Origin: CAYFNK01 sp964474895
GTDB taxonomy: Archaea > Nanobdellota > Nanobdellia > SCGC-AAA011-G17 > PNOQ01
Direction: 5' to 3'
Assembly (NCBI GenBank): GCA_964474895.1
Contig: CAYYUK010000001.1
Location: forward strand, 113,933 to 177,932
DNA length: 64,000 nt
Part shown: positions 26,715 to 34,644 of the stretch, in pieces
Numbering within the stretch: position 1 is the stretch's first letter
Layout of the letters: every line of letters starts with the position of its first letter
The notes under the pieces: generated by a model
The model's database searches: none
The model's input: only the letters and a program-made list of their open reading frames with translations
What the model was told of the DNA's origin: nothing
Position numbers and translations under genes: made by a program

Positions 26715-27223
26715 ACAAAAAAGGTGAGTTAGCTTTTATGATTAAGATTGCTATTGGTTTAACTATAGGTATAGTTTTGATTCTTTTTAGTATGACTTTT
26801 TGGAAGGTTATTGTTGGACTTCTTTTCCCAGAGATGTCTGTTTTAACGGAGAACACAATGGAGGAGCTATCTGAAGCAATAATTAGATTAGAGGGTGGAG
26901 ATAATACCACCGTTCTTTTTTATATGTCTGGTGATTTTGTTTTAGTTGCATTTGATAAGAGTAAATCTTTTGGTTCGGGGAGTTTGGGTTATTATGAGAG
27001 ACCAGTATCTTGTTTTGACTCTTCCTGTTTGGTTGTTTGCAGAGATTCTGATTCTGGAAGCGCATGTAAGAATTCTGATCTTTTATATTTGTTTGAATTT
27101 GATAACTTTGATTTAGAAAATCCTGATACTGGAATTATTTCAGTTGTTAAGGGAAAATATGTTGAATTTTATGTTGAGAAAAAAAGTAATTCTGTTACAA
27201 TTAGGGAAACTAATGAAAACTAA
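26711..27223 (+). CDS. Type IV pilin-like protein
   Basis: 170 aa, MNKKG-ELAFMIKIAIGLTIGIVL then a soluble domain with four cysteines (CFDSSCLVVC, SACK) and a beta-rich end. The ATG overlaps the preceding stop (ATGA). The head domain is not recognised. Confidence 0.8.
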   Translation: MNKKGELAFMIKIAIGLTIGIVLILFSMTFWKVIVGLLFPEMSVLTENTMEELSEAIIRLEGGDNTTVLFYMSGDFVLVAFDKSKSFGSGSLGYYERPVSCFDSSCLVVCRDSDSGSACKNSDLLYLFEFDNFDLENPDTGIISVVKGKYVEFYVEKKSNSVTIRETNEN

Positions 27224-27233
27224 TTTAAATAAG
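27221..27233 (+). promoter_or_regulatory. Internal promoter in pilin cluster
   Basis: TAATTTAAATAAG directly after the previous stop ends 17 nt before the ATG at 27251, which has no ribosome site. This fits a leaderless transcript covering the last pilin-like genes and probably rpa. Confidence 0.45.
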
Positions 27234-27250
27234 GAAATTAATTTTTTAGT

Positions 27251-27640
27251 ATGGTTTCTAAAGTAGGAATTTGGATAGGATATACTGTCGTAGCTGTTGC
27301 GGCTTTTTTAACTGTCTTTGTTATTATGGATAAAATGACGGATGATACCTCTTTTGAGCAAAGATTTATTTCTAAAGACTTGATTATACTAGAGGACAGT
27401 GCCCTCTCCGCCCCATATAATTTAAATGTCGCATATTCTTTTGATGATTCTTATGAAGTTTTTTTCGGGGAGAAATGTTCTTTGACGATTAACAAAAGAG
27501 AAACTCCTCTGTATTCAGGTAGCATTAACTATTGTGCTGCAGATATTAATTTTGAAGTCATATATTCAGATATATTAGATTCCGGGTTAGTAATTTTTGA
27601 TAAAAAAGAGAATGTTTTTGAGGTGAAAGTTAGTGAATAA
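27251..27640 (+). CDS. Membrane-anchored pilin-cluster protein
   Basis: 129 aa. MVSKVGIWIGYTVVAVAAFL forms an N-terminal helix without a KG cleavage site, followed by a beta-rich domain with two cysteines (KCSLT, NYCAA). It lies among the pilin-like genes and overlaps the next by 8 bases. It may be a non-cleaved assembly factor. Confidence 0.65.
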   Translation: MVSKVGIWIGYTVVAVAAFLTVFVIMDKMTDDTSFEQRFISKDLIILEDSALSAPYNLNVAYSFDDSYEVFFGEKCSLTINKRETPLYSGSINYCAADINFEVIYSDILDSGLVIFDKKENVFEVKVSE

Positions 27641-28133
27641 AAAGGGTGACTATACTATTGGCAAAGAATCTCTAAAGATGATAGTCTATCTTATGCTGAT
27701 TACAGTTGTTAGTTTTATTATAATCTCCATTTTTGGGGTTTCGATTGTAAAAGACATTAGAACTAGTGAACTAGAACAGCATGTCGCAGTTACAAGAATG
27801 TTATCTTCTAGCAATTGTTTAGCATATTCTGGAGAAGAAAGAGTGTTTTCTGGAATTATAGATTTGAATAAATTTAGCGAAGAACGTGTACAGAACTGTT
27901 TTAGTTACAAAGAGAGAGAGGGACAAGGACTACTGCTTAGTCTGTATGATTTTAATGATAATCTGTTAGGAGAAGTTGAAACCAATAAGATACTCGTTGC
28001 GCAAGTTCCAACTTGTGGTTTGGATAAATCTGATTATGATTGTTATTTTACTAGGAAGTATATTCTTTATGACGATGGTGGAGAAATGAAAAAGGGTTTT
28101 TTGGATTTTACGGTGGTGACCAAACTTGAATAA
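27633..28133 (+). CDS. Type IV pilin-like protein
   Basis: 166 aa from GTG 27633 with a GAGGTGAAAG site. MNKKG-DYTIGKESLKMIVYLML carries the KKG junction but a longer polar spacer before the helix than its neighbours. Four cysteines lie in the outside domain. It overlaps the genes on both sides. Confidence 0.75.
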   Translation: MNKKGDYTIGKESLKMIVYLMLITVVSFIIISIFGVSIVKDIRTSELEQHVAVTRMLSSSNCLAYSGEERVFSGIIDLNKFSEERVQNCFSYKEREGQGLLLSLYDFNDNLLGEVETNKILVAQVPTCGLDKSDYDCYFTRKYILYDDGGEMKKGFLDFTVVTKLE

Positions 28134-28611
28134 GAATGGAATAATAGTTCTAGCTGATATCAACTTTATTATTCTTACCGTTTTACTTTTAGTTGCTTAT
28201 ATAATCTTGCTGGTTCAGTTTGATATTGCAAATTTTGGTGATAAGAATCAAATAATTGAGTTAGATGATGGTTTGAAATCTTCCGAAAATGAGTATCTTG
28301 TTTTAAATTACCTAAATACAGAAGTTAATGAGTTTACGTTTGCAGATATGATTTATTCTTGGAAAAATGGTGGTTCTGTTGTGTGGTCAGAGATTGAGTC
28401 TGAAACCGAAATCTTATTTTCAAAAGTTTATGGGAACTGTTATGAGTTTGAAATAGACGGGAATAATATAAATGCTGTAATTTTTAATAGTGACTCTGCT
28501 AGTTGTATTGATTTTTCTGTTGATTTGAATGAAGTTGTTGAAATTTGTATTGATATTAGCGAATATGATAATAAATTTGAAAATTACAAAGAGGAGGAAT
28601 GCTTTGTATGA
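28126..28611 (+). CDS. Type IV pilin-like protein
   Basis: 161 aa from TTG 28126, GGTGGTGACC upstream. MNKNG-IIVLADINFIILTVLLLV has the pilin-type start with Asn in place of the second Lys. The mature domain is acidic, with four cysteines. Its last codons contain the GAGGAGG site for the next gene. Confidence 0.75.
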   Translation: MNKNGIIVLADINFIILTVLLLVAYIILLVQFDIANFGDKNQIIELDDGLKSSENEYLVLNYLNTEVNEFTFADMIYSWKNGGSVVWSEIESETEILFSKVYGNCYEFEIDGNNINAVIFNSDSASCIDFSVDLNEVVEICIDISEYDNKFENYKEEECFV

Positions 28612-29327
28612 ATAGAAAAGGTGTTTTAAGTGCATATGTATTTGTTTTTACATTTATGGCCATAGGTCTTGCTCTGTTTTTGATAACACAGATAGGGGAT
28701 GATGTTGTTAATGCTTTAGGCAGATCACAGTCTGAATTATTGGATACTTATGTTGGTGCTGAAGTTGATTTGTTTAACGATGGGAGATTGATAGAATATG
28801 TTTGGAAGGATTCTCTGATTGGGTTGGGAAAAACTGGTGGGGTTGATACTAGTTCTATTGGGGAATATAGCTATTGGAAAAGAGGGGGTGAAAGTTGTTT
28901 TCCCGATTTAGAAGAATTAGAGAGTAAGTTGGCTGAAATTATTGTTTTGAAAACTGAAGGAGATTATGTTTTGGATGTGGATAGTTCTAATGTTGTAATT
29001 ACATATGATAAAGAGTATGTGGGTGGTGCCGATAATACCAGTTTTACTTATTATTTTAATCCAGTTGTTGAAATTGGGTTTGATTATGATTTGAATGAGT
29101 TTTTGGATGCTATACAAACTGTTGAAATCATTGTTTCTGAATGCGGAGATGATATTGCCTGTTGGGATACTAAGGATGTATCATATTCAGTGGATGATAA
29201 TAATGTTTTTAAGGTAGATGTTGTTTCTGGAATCGTTAAAGATATTCTTGGGGAAGAAGTGGTGATTGTTAAGGGGGCTATAGATTTTGACTATAATCCT
29301 CTTCAAGATGGTGAATTCGAATGTTGA
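28608..29327 (+). CDS. Type IV pilin-like protein, last of the array
   Basis: 239 aa from ATG 28608 (10 bases after GAGGAGG, overlapping the previous stop). MNRKG-VLSAYVFVFTFMAIGLA is a class III signal. The long acidic outside domain has several cysteines (ESCF, CGDDIAC, FEC). It overlaps the rpa gene by 7 bases, which couples the pilin array to a DNA-metabolism gene. Confidence 0.8.
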   Translation: MNRKGVLSAYVFVFTFMAIGLALFLITQIGDDVVNALGRSQSELLDTYVGAEVDLFNDGRLIEYVWKDSLIGLGKTGGVDTSSIGEYSYWKRGGESCFPDLEELESKLAEIIVLKTEGDYVLDVDSSNVVITYDKEYVGGADNTSFTYYFNPVVEIGFDYDLNEFLDAIQTVEIIVSECGDDIACWDTKDVSYSVDDNNVFKVDVVSGIVKDILGEEVVIVKGAIDFDYNPLQDGEFEC

Positions 29328-30304
29328 AATTTAGTTATGATGAAATCCTTAGGAAGATAATGGAGAACACTGAGCTTTCTAAAGAGAAGATTGAAGAAAA
29401 AATAAATGATAAGATAAAACAACTTTCTGATTTGGTTAGTAAGGAAGGTGCTGCACATATAATTGCTAATCAACTTGGTGTTAAATTATTTGAAAATCTT
29501 GGTGAAAGAGTTATTAAAATTAAGGAAATTCCGAAAGGTTCAACTTCTGTAAATGTTTTGGCCAAAGTTGTAAATATTTATGGCATTAATAAATTTACTA
29601 GAAATGATAAGGAGAGCAGAGTTGCAAATCTAATGATTGCTGACGAAACTGGTCCTGTTCGTTTGGTTATGTGGGAAGATCATCTGATTGATATGCTTGA
29701 TAGGGATGAAATTGCAGAAGGAGATATACTCAGAGTTAAAAATAGTTATTCTAGGGAAAATAGAGGATATACAGAATTGCATCTTGGTGCCAGATCTGAA
29801 ATTGAAGTTAATCCAGAGGGCGAGAAAATTGGTGAAGTTAATATGAGTATTAAATCTGAACCAATGACTGTTAGTAGGAAAGATGTTGCAGATTTGCAAG
29901 ATGGTGAAAGTGCAGAAGTTTTTGGTACTGTTGTTCAAGTTTTTGATCCTAGATTTTATAATGCTTGTCCTGAATGTAATAGAAAACCAGAGATGGATGA
30001 TAATGAGTTTAAATGTTCTGAACACGGTGTTGTAAGTGTTAGGAGGGTTCCTATTTTGAATTTCTTTTTTGATGATGGTACTGGAAATGTTCGTACTGTT
30101 TGTTTTTCTGAACAAGCTAATCAGTTAGCTGGGAAAGAATTAACTGAGGAAGTGGATTTTGAAGCAGTTAAGGATGACTTGTTGGGTAAGCAGTTAATTT
30201 TAATAGGGAGGGCTGTCAAGAATAAAATGTTTGGTCGTACTGAATTTATAGTTCGATCTGTTAAGGAGGCAAACCCTGTTGAATTAGTGCAAAATGATGT
30301 TTAA
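29321..30304 (+). CDS. rpa: Replication protein A-like single-stranded DNA-binding protein
   Basis: 327 aa. An N-terminal helical segment (about 1-60) precedes an OB fold (about 75-165) and a second OB fold interrupted by a zinc finger, CPEC...CSEH at about 216-235, as in euryarchaeal RPA41-like proteins. It protects and organises ssDNA during replication and repair. It overlaps the last pilin-like gene and the YdjM-like gene, so it is part of the downstream operon. Confidence 0.88.
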   Translation: MLKFSYDEILRKIMENTELSKEKIEEKINDKIKQLSDLVSKEGAAHIIANQLGVKLFENLGERVIKIKEIPKGSTSVNVLAKVVNIYGINKFTRNDKESRVANLMIADETGPVRLVMWEDHLIDMLDRDEIAEGDILRVKNSYSRENRGYTELHLGARSEIEVNPEGEKIGEVNMSIKSEPMTVSRKDVADLQDGESAEVFGTVVQVFDPRFYNACPECNRKPEMDDNEFKCSEHGVVSVRRVPILNFFFDDGTGNVRTVCFSEQANQLAGKELTEEVDFEAVKDDLLGKQLILIGRAVKNKMFGRTEFIVRSVKEANPVELVQNDV

Positions 30305-30752
30305 AACCCATTTATCTTTAGGTGTATTGGCTGGCTTGTTTTTTATGAAACAGGTTTCTTTGGATTCGCCTTGGGTGTTCTTAGCTATTGTTGCTTTTAG
30401 TTCTATTTTGCCAGATATTGATACTAAGAATAGTTGGATTGGTAGGAAGGTTAAACCTCTTTCTTGGATTTTAGGTTTGATATTTGGACATAGGAAGATT
30501 TTCCATAGTATTTTGTTTGCTTTACTTATTTTTGTTATTCTTTATTTTTTAACTGTTAGTTATGTTGCCGCTGCTTTTTTGATTGGATATGTGGTTCATA
30601 TTTTGGTTGATGGGTTGACTTTGAAAGGTGTTAAACCATTCTTTCCTTTGTCAAGATTTAAGATTAAAGGTTTTTTGAGAAGCGGGGATTTGACAGATAA
30701 TTTATTGTTCTTTTTAATAATTGCTGGGATAATTTGGTTGAGTATTGGTTGA
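30297..30752 (+). CDS. YdjM-like metal-dependent membrane hydrolase
   Basis: 151 aa with four helices. Family signatures are an early KTHLSLG, ILPDIDT near 40, GHRKIFHS near 63 and a VHILVDG motif near 100, which correspond to the His/Asp ligands of the LexA-binding/YdjM membrane hydrolase family (PF04307 type). ATG codons at 30294 and 30297 are both in frame within the end of rpa. Substrate unknown; a membrane lipid or phosphate ester is usual speculation. Confidence 0.8.
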   Translation: MFKTHLSLGVLAGLFFMKQVSLDSPWVFLAIVAFSSILPDIDTKNSWIGRKVKPLSWILGLIFGHRKIFHSILFALLIFVILYFLTVSYVAAAFLIGYVVHILVDGLTLKGVKPFFPLSRFKIKGFLRSGDLTDNLLFFLIIAGIIWLSIG

Positions 30753-30777
30753 CATCTTGACATAGACCACGATATTC

Positions 30778-30787
30778 TTTATAAATA
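30778..30787 (+). promoter_or_regulatory. TATA box of the 80-aa protein/radA operon
   Basis: TTTATAAATA; transcription would start near 30808 and leave a leader of about 45 nt, which is unusual here because most operon-leading genes look leaderless. Confidence 0.5.
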
Positions 30788-30807
30788 AAGTATAATTATC
30801 CCTTTTA

Positions 30808-30853
30808 TCTCCTTATTGAAATAAGATCCGATAAGGAATAGGAGGTAATGTAA
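30808..30853 (+). promoter_or_regulatory. Structured leader of the radA operon
   Basis: The leader contains two mutually exclusive inverted repeats: CTTATT-GA-AATAAG at 30812-30825 and CCTTAT (30811-30816) with ATAAGG (30831-30836). The second lies directly before the GGAGG site at 30841. It may control translation, or may be chance in AT-rich DNA. Confidence 0.35.
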
Positions 30854-31096
30854 ATGACACAACCATTAAAGAAATTTAAATCTGGTTCTATAGAAGCCGC
30901 AGTTTGGTCCAATGAAAGGGATGTAAAAGATAGTAACACAAAAGTTGAATTTAAGACTGTTAGCTTGAGGAAATCATGGAAAGATGACAAAGATGTTTGG
31001 AGAGATGCAACTATTAATTTGAGACGATCTGATTTGATAAAGGCTATCTTGGTTTTGGAAAAAGCCCAAGAAGAGTTATTTTTAGGAGATGGATAA
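30854..31096 (+). CDS. Conserved 80-aa protein of unknown function before radA
   Basis: Begins MTQPLKKFKSGSIEAAVWSN; the K-F-x-S-G-x-I-x-A-x-V-W-x-N-E pattern followed by FKTVSLRKSWKDDKDVWRD looks like a small family I associate with archaea and phages, without known function. It is mixed alpha/beta with a C-terminal helix. A strong GGAGG site sits 8 bases before the ATG. It overlaps radA, so a role in recombination or ssDNA handling is a fair guess only. Confidence 0.75.
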   Translation: MTQPLKKFKSGSIEAAVWSNERDVKDSNTKVEFKTVSLRKSWKDDKDVWRDATINLRRSDLIKAILVLEKAQEELFLGDG

Positions 31097-31097
31097 T

Positions 31098-32048
31098 ATG
31101 GCTGAAAAATTTAAATTAACTGATTTACCAGGTGTTGGAGAAGCTACTGCTATGAAGTTAGAAGAGGGTGGTTATGGAACTCTTTTAGCATTGGCTGTTG
31201 CTAGTCCTAGTGAAATTGCAGATAGTGCAGGACTTACAGAGTCTGTTGCAAGGAAGATAATCCAATTTTCTAGAAGCGAATTAGATATGGGTTTTGAATC
31301 TGGTATGGATCTATTGAAGAAAAGAGAGAGGGTGATAAAGATTACAACAGGTTCTACTGCGTTTGATGATTTAATTGGTGGTGGTGTGGAAAGTAATGCT
31401 ATAACTGAAACTTATGGACAGTACGGTTCTGGAAAAACTGCATTGGCACATCAGTTAGCTATAACTGCACAGTTACCAAGGGAACAGAAAGGTGCAGATG
31501 GCATTGTTGTTTGGATAGATACTGAAGGAACATTTAGACCTGAAAGAATTAAACAACTTGCAGAGATTGGCGGATTGAATGTTGAAGAAGTTTTGGGCAA
31601 TTTGAGAGTTGTTAGGGCTTTTAATTCAGACCATCAAATGTTATTGGCTGAAAAAGTTGAGGATTTGATAACTAAGGAAGATTTGAATGTTAAATTGGTT
31701 ATTGTTGATTCTTTGATGAGCCATTTTAGGAGTGAATTTATAGGCAGAGGAACTTTGGCAGGACGTCAACAGAAATTGAATAAACACATGCATACTTTGT
31801 TGAAGTTGGCGCATACTTACAACTTAGCTATTTATGTAACTAATCAAGTTATGTCTAAACCAGATACTTTCTTTGGAGATCCTACTGAAGCTATTGGGGG
31901 GCATATTGTAGCCCATGCATCTACTACTAGATTGTATTTGAGAAGGGGTAAGAAGGGTTCCAGGGTTGCTAAATTAGTTGATAGCCCATGTTTGCCGGAT
32001 GGTGAATGTATGTTCTTTATTACCGATAAAGGTATCAGAGACGAATAG
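31098..32048 (+). CDS. radA: RadA recombinase
   Basis: Archaeal RecA/Rad51 homologue that forms nucleoprotein filaments and drives strand exchange. An N-terminal helix-hairpin-helix domain (LPGVGEATAMKL) is followed by the polymerisation linker with FESGMDLLKKR, Walker A GQYGSGKT near 108-115, and Walker B VKLVIVDSLM near 200. The ATG at 31098 fits the GGAGA site at 31085; the in-frame ATG at 31089 lies on that site. 316 aa, no intein. Confidence 0.96.
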   Translation: MAEKFKLTDLPGVGEATAMKLEEGGYGTLLALAVASPSEIADSAGLTESVARKIIQFSRSELDMGFESGMDLLKKRERVIKITTGSTAFDDLIGGGVESNAITETYGQYGSGKTALAHQLAITAQLPREQKGADGIVVWIDTEGTFRPERIKQLAEIGGLNVEEVLGNLRVVRAFNSDHQMLLAEKVEDLITKEDLNVKLVIVDSLMSHFRSEFIGRGTLAGRQQKLNKHMHTLLKLAHTYNLAIYVTNQVMSKPDTFFGDPTEAIGGHIVAHASTTRLYLRRGKKGSRVAKLVDSPCLPDGECMFFITDKGIRDE

Positions 32049-32077
32049 TTTTTAAACTTCTTTTTTCTTTTTTATTT
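32049..32077 (+). terminator. T-rich radA terminator overlapping a TATA box
   Basis: A run of T-rich sequence (TTTTTAAAC, then T6 C T6) immediately follows the radA stop. Oligo-T tracts terminate archaeal transcription. The TTTTTAAA part also fits as TATA box for the small ORF starting at 32078. Confidence 0.4.
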
Positions 32078-32218
32078 ATGGGTTTTCAAAAATGGATTAA
32101 ACAGAAGAAGAAAAGGAAGAAAAGAAAGTCTACTATAGCCAGAAAGAAAGGCGAGAAAGATATTAGTTATAAATCTAAGAGAGATAAAGAAGGTAATAGA
32201 ATTAATATTAAGAATTGA
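32078..32218 (+). CDS. Small lysine-rich basic protein
   Basis: 46 aa, MGFQKWIKQKKKRKKRKSTI then a second basic half. More than a third of the residues are Lys or Arg. It ends exactly against the stop of the convergent HIT gene. It may bind nucleic acid; a chance ORF is possible but the TATA spacing (about 20 nt) favours a gene. Confidence 0.5.
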   Translation: MGFQKWIKQKKKRKKRKSTIARKKGEKDISYKSKRDKEGNRINIKN

Positions 32219-32692
32219 TTATTTTTTATAATTTCCAAGCCCTGGAATTATAGTCCTTATTCCTCCTGTTGGATCTTTTATATCTCCTTCATATCTTGGT
32301 ATAATCTGGATGTGTAGGTGGTGAATTGTTCTACCTGCTGTTGACCCTTCGTTGTTTCCTATGTTATATCCTTTTGGTTTTTTCTTTATTCCCATGTGCA
32401 GTAACATTTTTTCGCAAAATGGGGGCGATTTTTTTGTAGGTTTTTCTATGATCATTTTTCTATATAGTTTTTGAAAGTTCGTGTTTTCTATAACTTCTAT
32501 TGTTTTTGAAATTGCTGGCTTTAAGGACGCCCATTGTTCTTGATTTAAATCTAATAAAGATATTATATGTTTTTTTGGAATAATCAGAGAATGACCTGGG
32601 GACACGGGATGTACATCAAAAATAGCGTAGAAGTTTTCATTTTCGAAGATCCAATTTTTCTTTATTTTACAAAATAAGCAATCTTTTTTCAT
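32219..32692 (-). CDS. HIT-family nucleotide hydrolase/transferase
   Basis: 157 aa. The N-terminal CLFCKIKK resembles the zinc-binding start of HIT proteins. Conserved GHSLIIPKKHI lies near residue 34 and the catalytic histidine triad HHLHIQIIPR near residues 122-131. HIT enzymes cleave nucleotidyl linkages such as ADP-amine or dinucleoside polyphosphates. The exact substrate cannot be read from the sequence. Confidence 0.9.
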   Translation of the reverse strand: MKKDCLFCKIKKNWIFENENFYAIFDVHPVSPGHSLIIPKKHIISLLDLNQEQWASLKPAISKTIEVIENTNFQKLYRKMIIEKPTKKSPPFCEKMLLHMGIKKKPKGYNIGNNEGSTAGRTIHHLHIQIIPRYEGDIKDPTGGIRTIIPGLGNYKK

Positions 32693-32722
32693 TTTTCGTC
32701 CCTTGGCCTATATTTATTATTA

Positions 32723-32796
32723 TGCTCCCGCCGGGATTCGAACCCGGGTCTTAGCCTCCGCAAGGCTATATTCTATCCAAACTAAACTATGGGAGC
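32723..32796 (-). tRNA. tRNA-Arg (anticodon GCG)
   Basis: The complementary strand folds as a 74-nt cloverleaf: acceptor GCTCCC/GGGAGC, D arm, anticodon stem TAGCC/GGCTA with loop TTGCGGA (anticodon GCG), and T stem CCGGG/CCCGG with loop TTCGAAT. Base pair 7-66 appears as A-C. Discriminator is A; CCA is not encoded; no intron is visible. Confidence 0.93.
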
Positions 32797-32832
32797 AAAG
32801 TTTTATAAATGGGCTAATTTTCCAAATGTAAT

Positions 32833-33009
32833 ATGGTTAAAAAAGATTCCGTTTGCACATCCTGTAAAAGTAGGTTAATAGGGGCTTCAGGTTCTGTTAG
32901 TTTTTTATGTCCTTCTTGTGGAACTGAAGAAATAATAAGATGCACTTCGTGTAGAAAGAAGAGTGTTAAATATGTTTGTCCAAAGTGTTCTTTTGAGGGA
33001 CCTAATTAA
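32833..33009 (+). CDS. Zinc-ribbon protein (HVO_2753-like)
   Basis: 58 aa with four CxxC knuckles: CTSC, CPSC, CTSC and CPKC, forming two zinc sites. The arrangement and the position immediately before aEF1-beta match the small archaeal zinc-finger family that includes HVO_2753, implicated in Haloferax motility and biofilm phenotypes. A TTTTATAAAT TATA element at 32801 gives a nearly leaderless start. Confidence 0.8.
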   Translation: MVKKDSVCTSCKSRLIGASGSVSFLCPSCGTEEIIRCTSCRKKSVKYVCPKCSFEGPN

Positions 33010-33011
33010 AA

Positions 33012-33290
33012 ATGGGAAATGCAGTTGTAACTATGAAGATAATGCCTGATAATCCTGAAGTGGATTTAATCAAAGTGGAAGAAGAAGCTAAGAAGATTAT
33101 ATCTGGTTTTGTTGGTGAAGGCGAAATGAAAGTTTCTCAAGAACCAGTTGCTTTTGGTCTGAAAGCTTTAGATATTATTTTTGTTATGGATGAAAATTCT
33201 GGTAGCCCAGATCCTATTGCTGAAAAAGTTTCTGAATTGGATGGTGTTAATTCTGCAGAGATTTCAGATGTTAGAAGAGCAATTGGTTAG
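33012..33290 (+). CDS. ef1b: Elongation factor 1-beta
   Basis: 92-aa guanine exchange factor for aEF1-alpha. It shows the ferredoxin-like fold signature VVTMKIMPDNPEVDL at the start and the conserved VAFGLKALDIIFVMDE in the second half. It begins two bases after the zinc-ribbon stop, the usual archaeal pair. Its stop overlaps the convergent peptidase stop by 4 bases. Confidence 0.94.
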   Translation: MGNAVVTMKIMPDNPEVDLIKVEEEAKKIISGFVGEGEMKVSQEPVAFGLKALDIIFVMDENSGSPDPIAEKVSELDGVNSAEISDVRRAIG

Positions 33291-34159
33291 ATAAATAATA
33301 AGAAAATATTTCCATAAATTAAACTTATAATTGTTGCTATTAAAAATACAGGTATGAAAACTATACCTTCTTTTACTACTACTTCTTTTTTATGTTTCTT
33401 TATTATTTCAATTTGTTTATTAGTTACTCCTGTGCTTTTTGGTGAGTAAATTGTTTTTCCATCTATTATTATCTTTTTTGTAATCCAATCTCCTTCCCTA
33501 AGGTTACTTGTTTGCATTTTTTTATACATAGATGTTTTTTCTATTGCCTTTGTTATTGTTAGTAAATAGTTTGTAATTAATGGAATTGCAAATATTGTTG
33601 AAAAGATTATGCGTAGCTCTAGTTCTTTCACTGCAATAAAACTTATTAGTATTCCAACTAATAGGAGAATTAGTAAAACTTTGTTTAATTGTTTCTTTTT
33701 TTGCTTTATTTTTTTGAATTCCTTTGAGAAAGAATTTCTGTGTTTTATTATGAGAAAAACTGTCCAAAACAATCCATAGACTGAACCAACTATTATCAAA
33801 TTTATTAGAATTGTAACTGGAAGATTTATTGTTAATTCTGAATTGAAAAAGTTTCTTAGTAATGATGGATAAACTGGTAGGATTGCCCCAATTCCAATTA
33901 ATAGTTTTGCATCCCCCCCGCCCCATTGTTTTGTGTAATACATTATGTTTCCAATAATCAGGAAAATTCCAACATAAAGTAGGCTGTGAAGTATTGGCCA
34001 ATAACTTTGTTCTAAAATTGATTTTGTTGCGAATATTGCCAAACCAATCGCAATTAAGCTGAAGTTTAACCAGTCTGGAACTTCTTTTGTTTTTATGTCT
34101 GAGATTGTTGCTGCTGTTAACCAAATTAGCACAACCCCAATAAGAATCCAGTCTATCAT
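33287..34159 (-). CDS. Archaeal prepilin peptidase (A24 family, GxGD aspartyl protease)
   Basis: 290-aa membrane protease that cleaves class III signals. The first catalytic Asp lies in SDIKTKEVPDWLNF (D21), the second in the GGGDAKLL motif (D83). About six helices surround them, and a soluble C-terminal part (about 210-265) resembles the C-terminal domain of archaeal EppA/ArlK-type peptidases. It lies about 4 kb beyond the pilin-like array and is the obvious processing enzyme for it. Confidence 0.9.
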   Translation of the reverse strand: MIDWILIGVVLIWLTAATISDIKTKEVPDWLNFSLIAIGLAIFATKSILEQSYWPILHSLLYVGIFLIIGNIMYYTKQWGGGDAKLLIGIGAILPVYPSLLRNFFNSELTINLPVTILINLIIVGSVYGLFWTVFLIIKHRNSFSKEFKKIKQKKKQLNKVLLILLLVGILISFIAVKELELRIIFSTIFAIPLITNYLLTITKAIEKTSMYKKMQTSNLREGDWITKKIIIDGKTIYSPKSTGVTNKQIEIIKKHKKEVVVKEGIVFIPVFLIATIISLIYGNIFLLFI

Positions 34160-34198
34160 GATAAGATTTAAATACCTGATTTTATAAACTTTGTTAGG

Positions 34199-34606
34199 AT
34201 GTTAAACAAGAAAGAAATTTTGGTTATTGCAAGGGCAGCTTATGATTCTTTTTCTAGACTACATAAAATTGATGTTAGAATTAGATTAATTAGTTCTAAG
34301 GCTTTTTGGAAGCTTGCCAAGAAAAGTAGTTTGGTTAGGGATAAGATAAAGAAAAATATTCCTATTGCCATTGGTGCTCTTGTTGTGCATTCTTCTATTG
34401 ATACAGTTTATGTTAGCAAGGATGTCATAAATTCGATAACTGATGATCCAAAATTTATTAAAGCAATCTTTTTGCATGAATTTTATCATATTTATTTTAA
34501 ATCTCAAATGAAAGATAATAAATTTAAAAGTTCATTAGAATCTGAAGATAGGGCAAAGAGCGCTATGAAAAAGGATTTTCCAATATTATCTAAATATCTT
34601 GTTTGA
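34199..34606 (+). CDS. Small zincin-like metalloprotein
   Basis: 135 aa with HEFYH at residues 93-97 in the context KAIFLHEFYHIYF, the helical HExxH zinc motif of gluzincin/minigluzincin proteins. No signal sequence, so probably cytoplasmic. Starts 40 bp from the divergent prepilin peptidase, with two interleaved TATA-like elements between them. The third zinc ligand may be an acidic residue in ESEDRAKS. Function unknown. Confidence 0.65.
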   Translation: MLNKKEILVIARAAYDSFSRLHKIDVRIRLISSKAFWKLAKKSSLVRDKIKKNIPIAIGALVVHSSIDTVYVSKDVINSITDDPKFIKAIFLHEFYHIYFKSQMKDNKFKSSLESEDRAKSAMKKDFPILSKYLV

Positions 34607-34644
34607 CAGAAAACCTTTTAAATTTAGTTCCGGTTATTTTTCCC

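Noticed and set aside
32723..32796. Intron in tRNA-Arg or tRNA-Phe, given the endA gene
   Set aside because: Both fold as uninterrupted 74-nt cloverleaves with normal anticodon loops.
33522..34124. A 200-aa Asn-rich open frame on the minus strand
   Set aside because: It is an alternative frame of the prepilin peptidase, which has both catalytic Asp motifs; the shadow frame has low-complexity composition.
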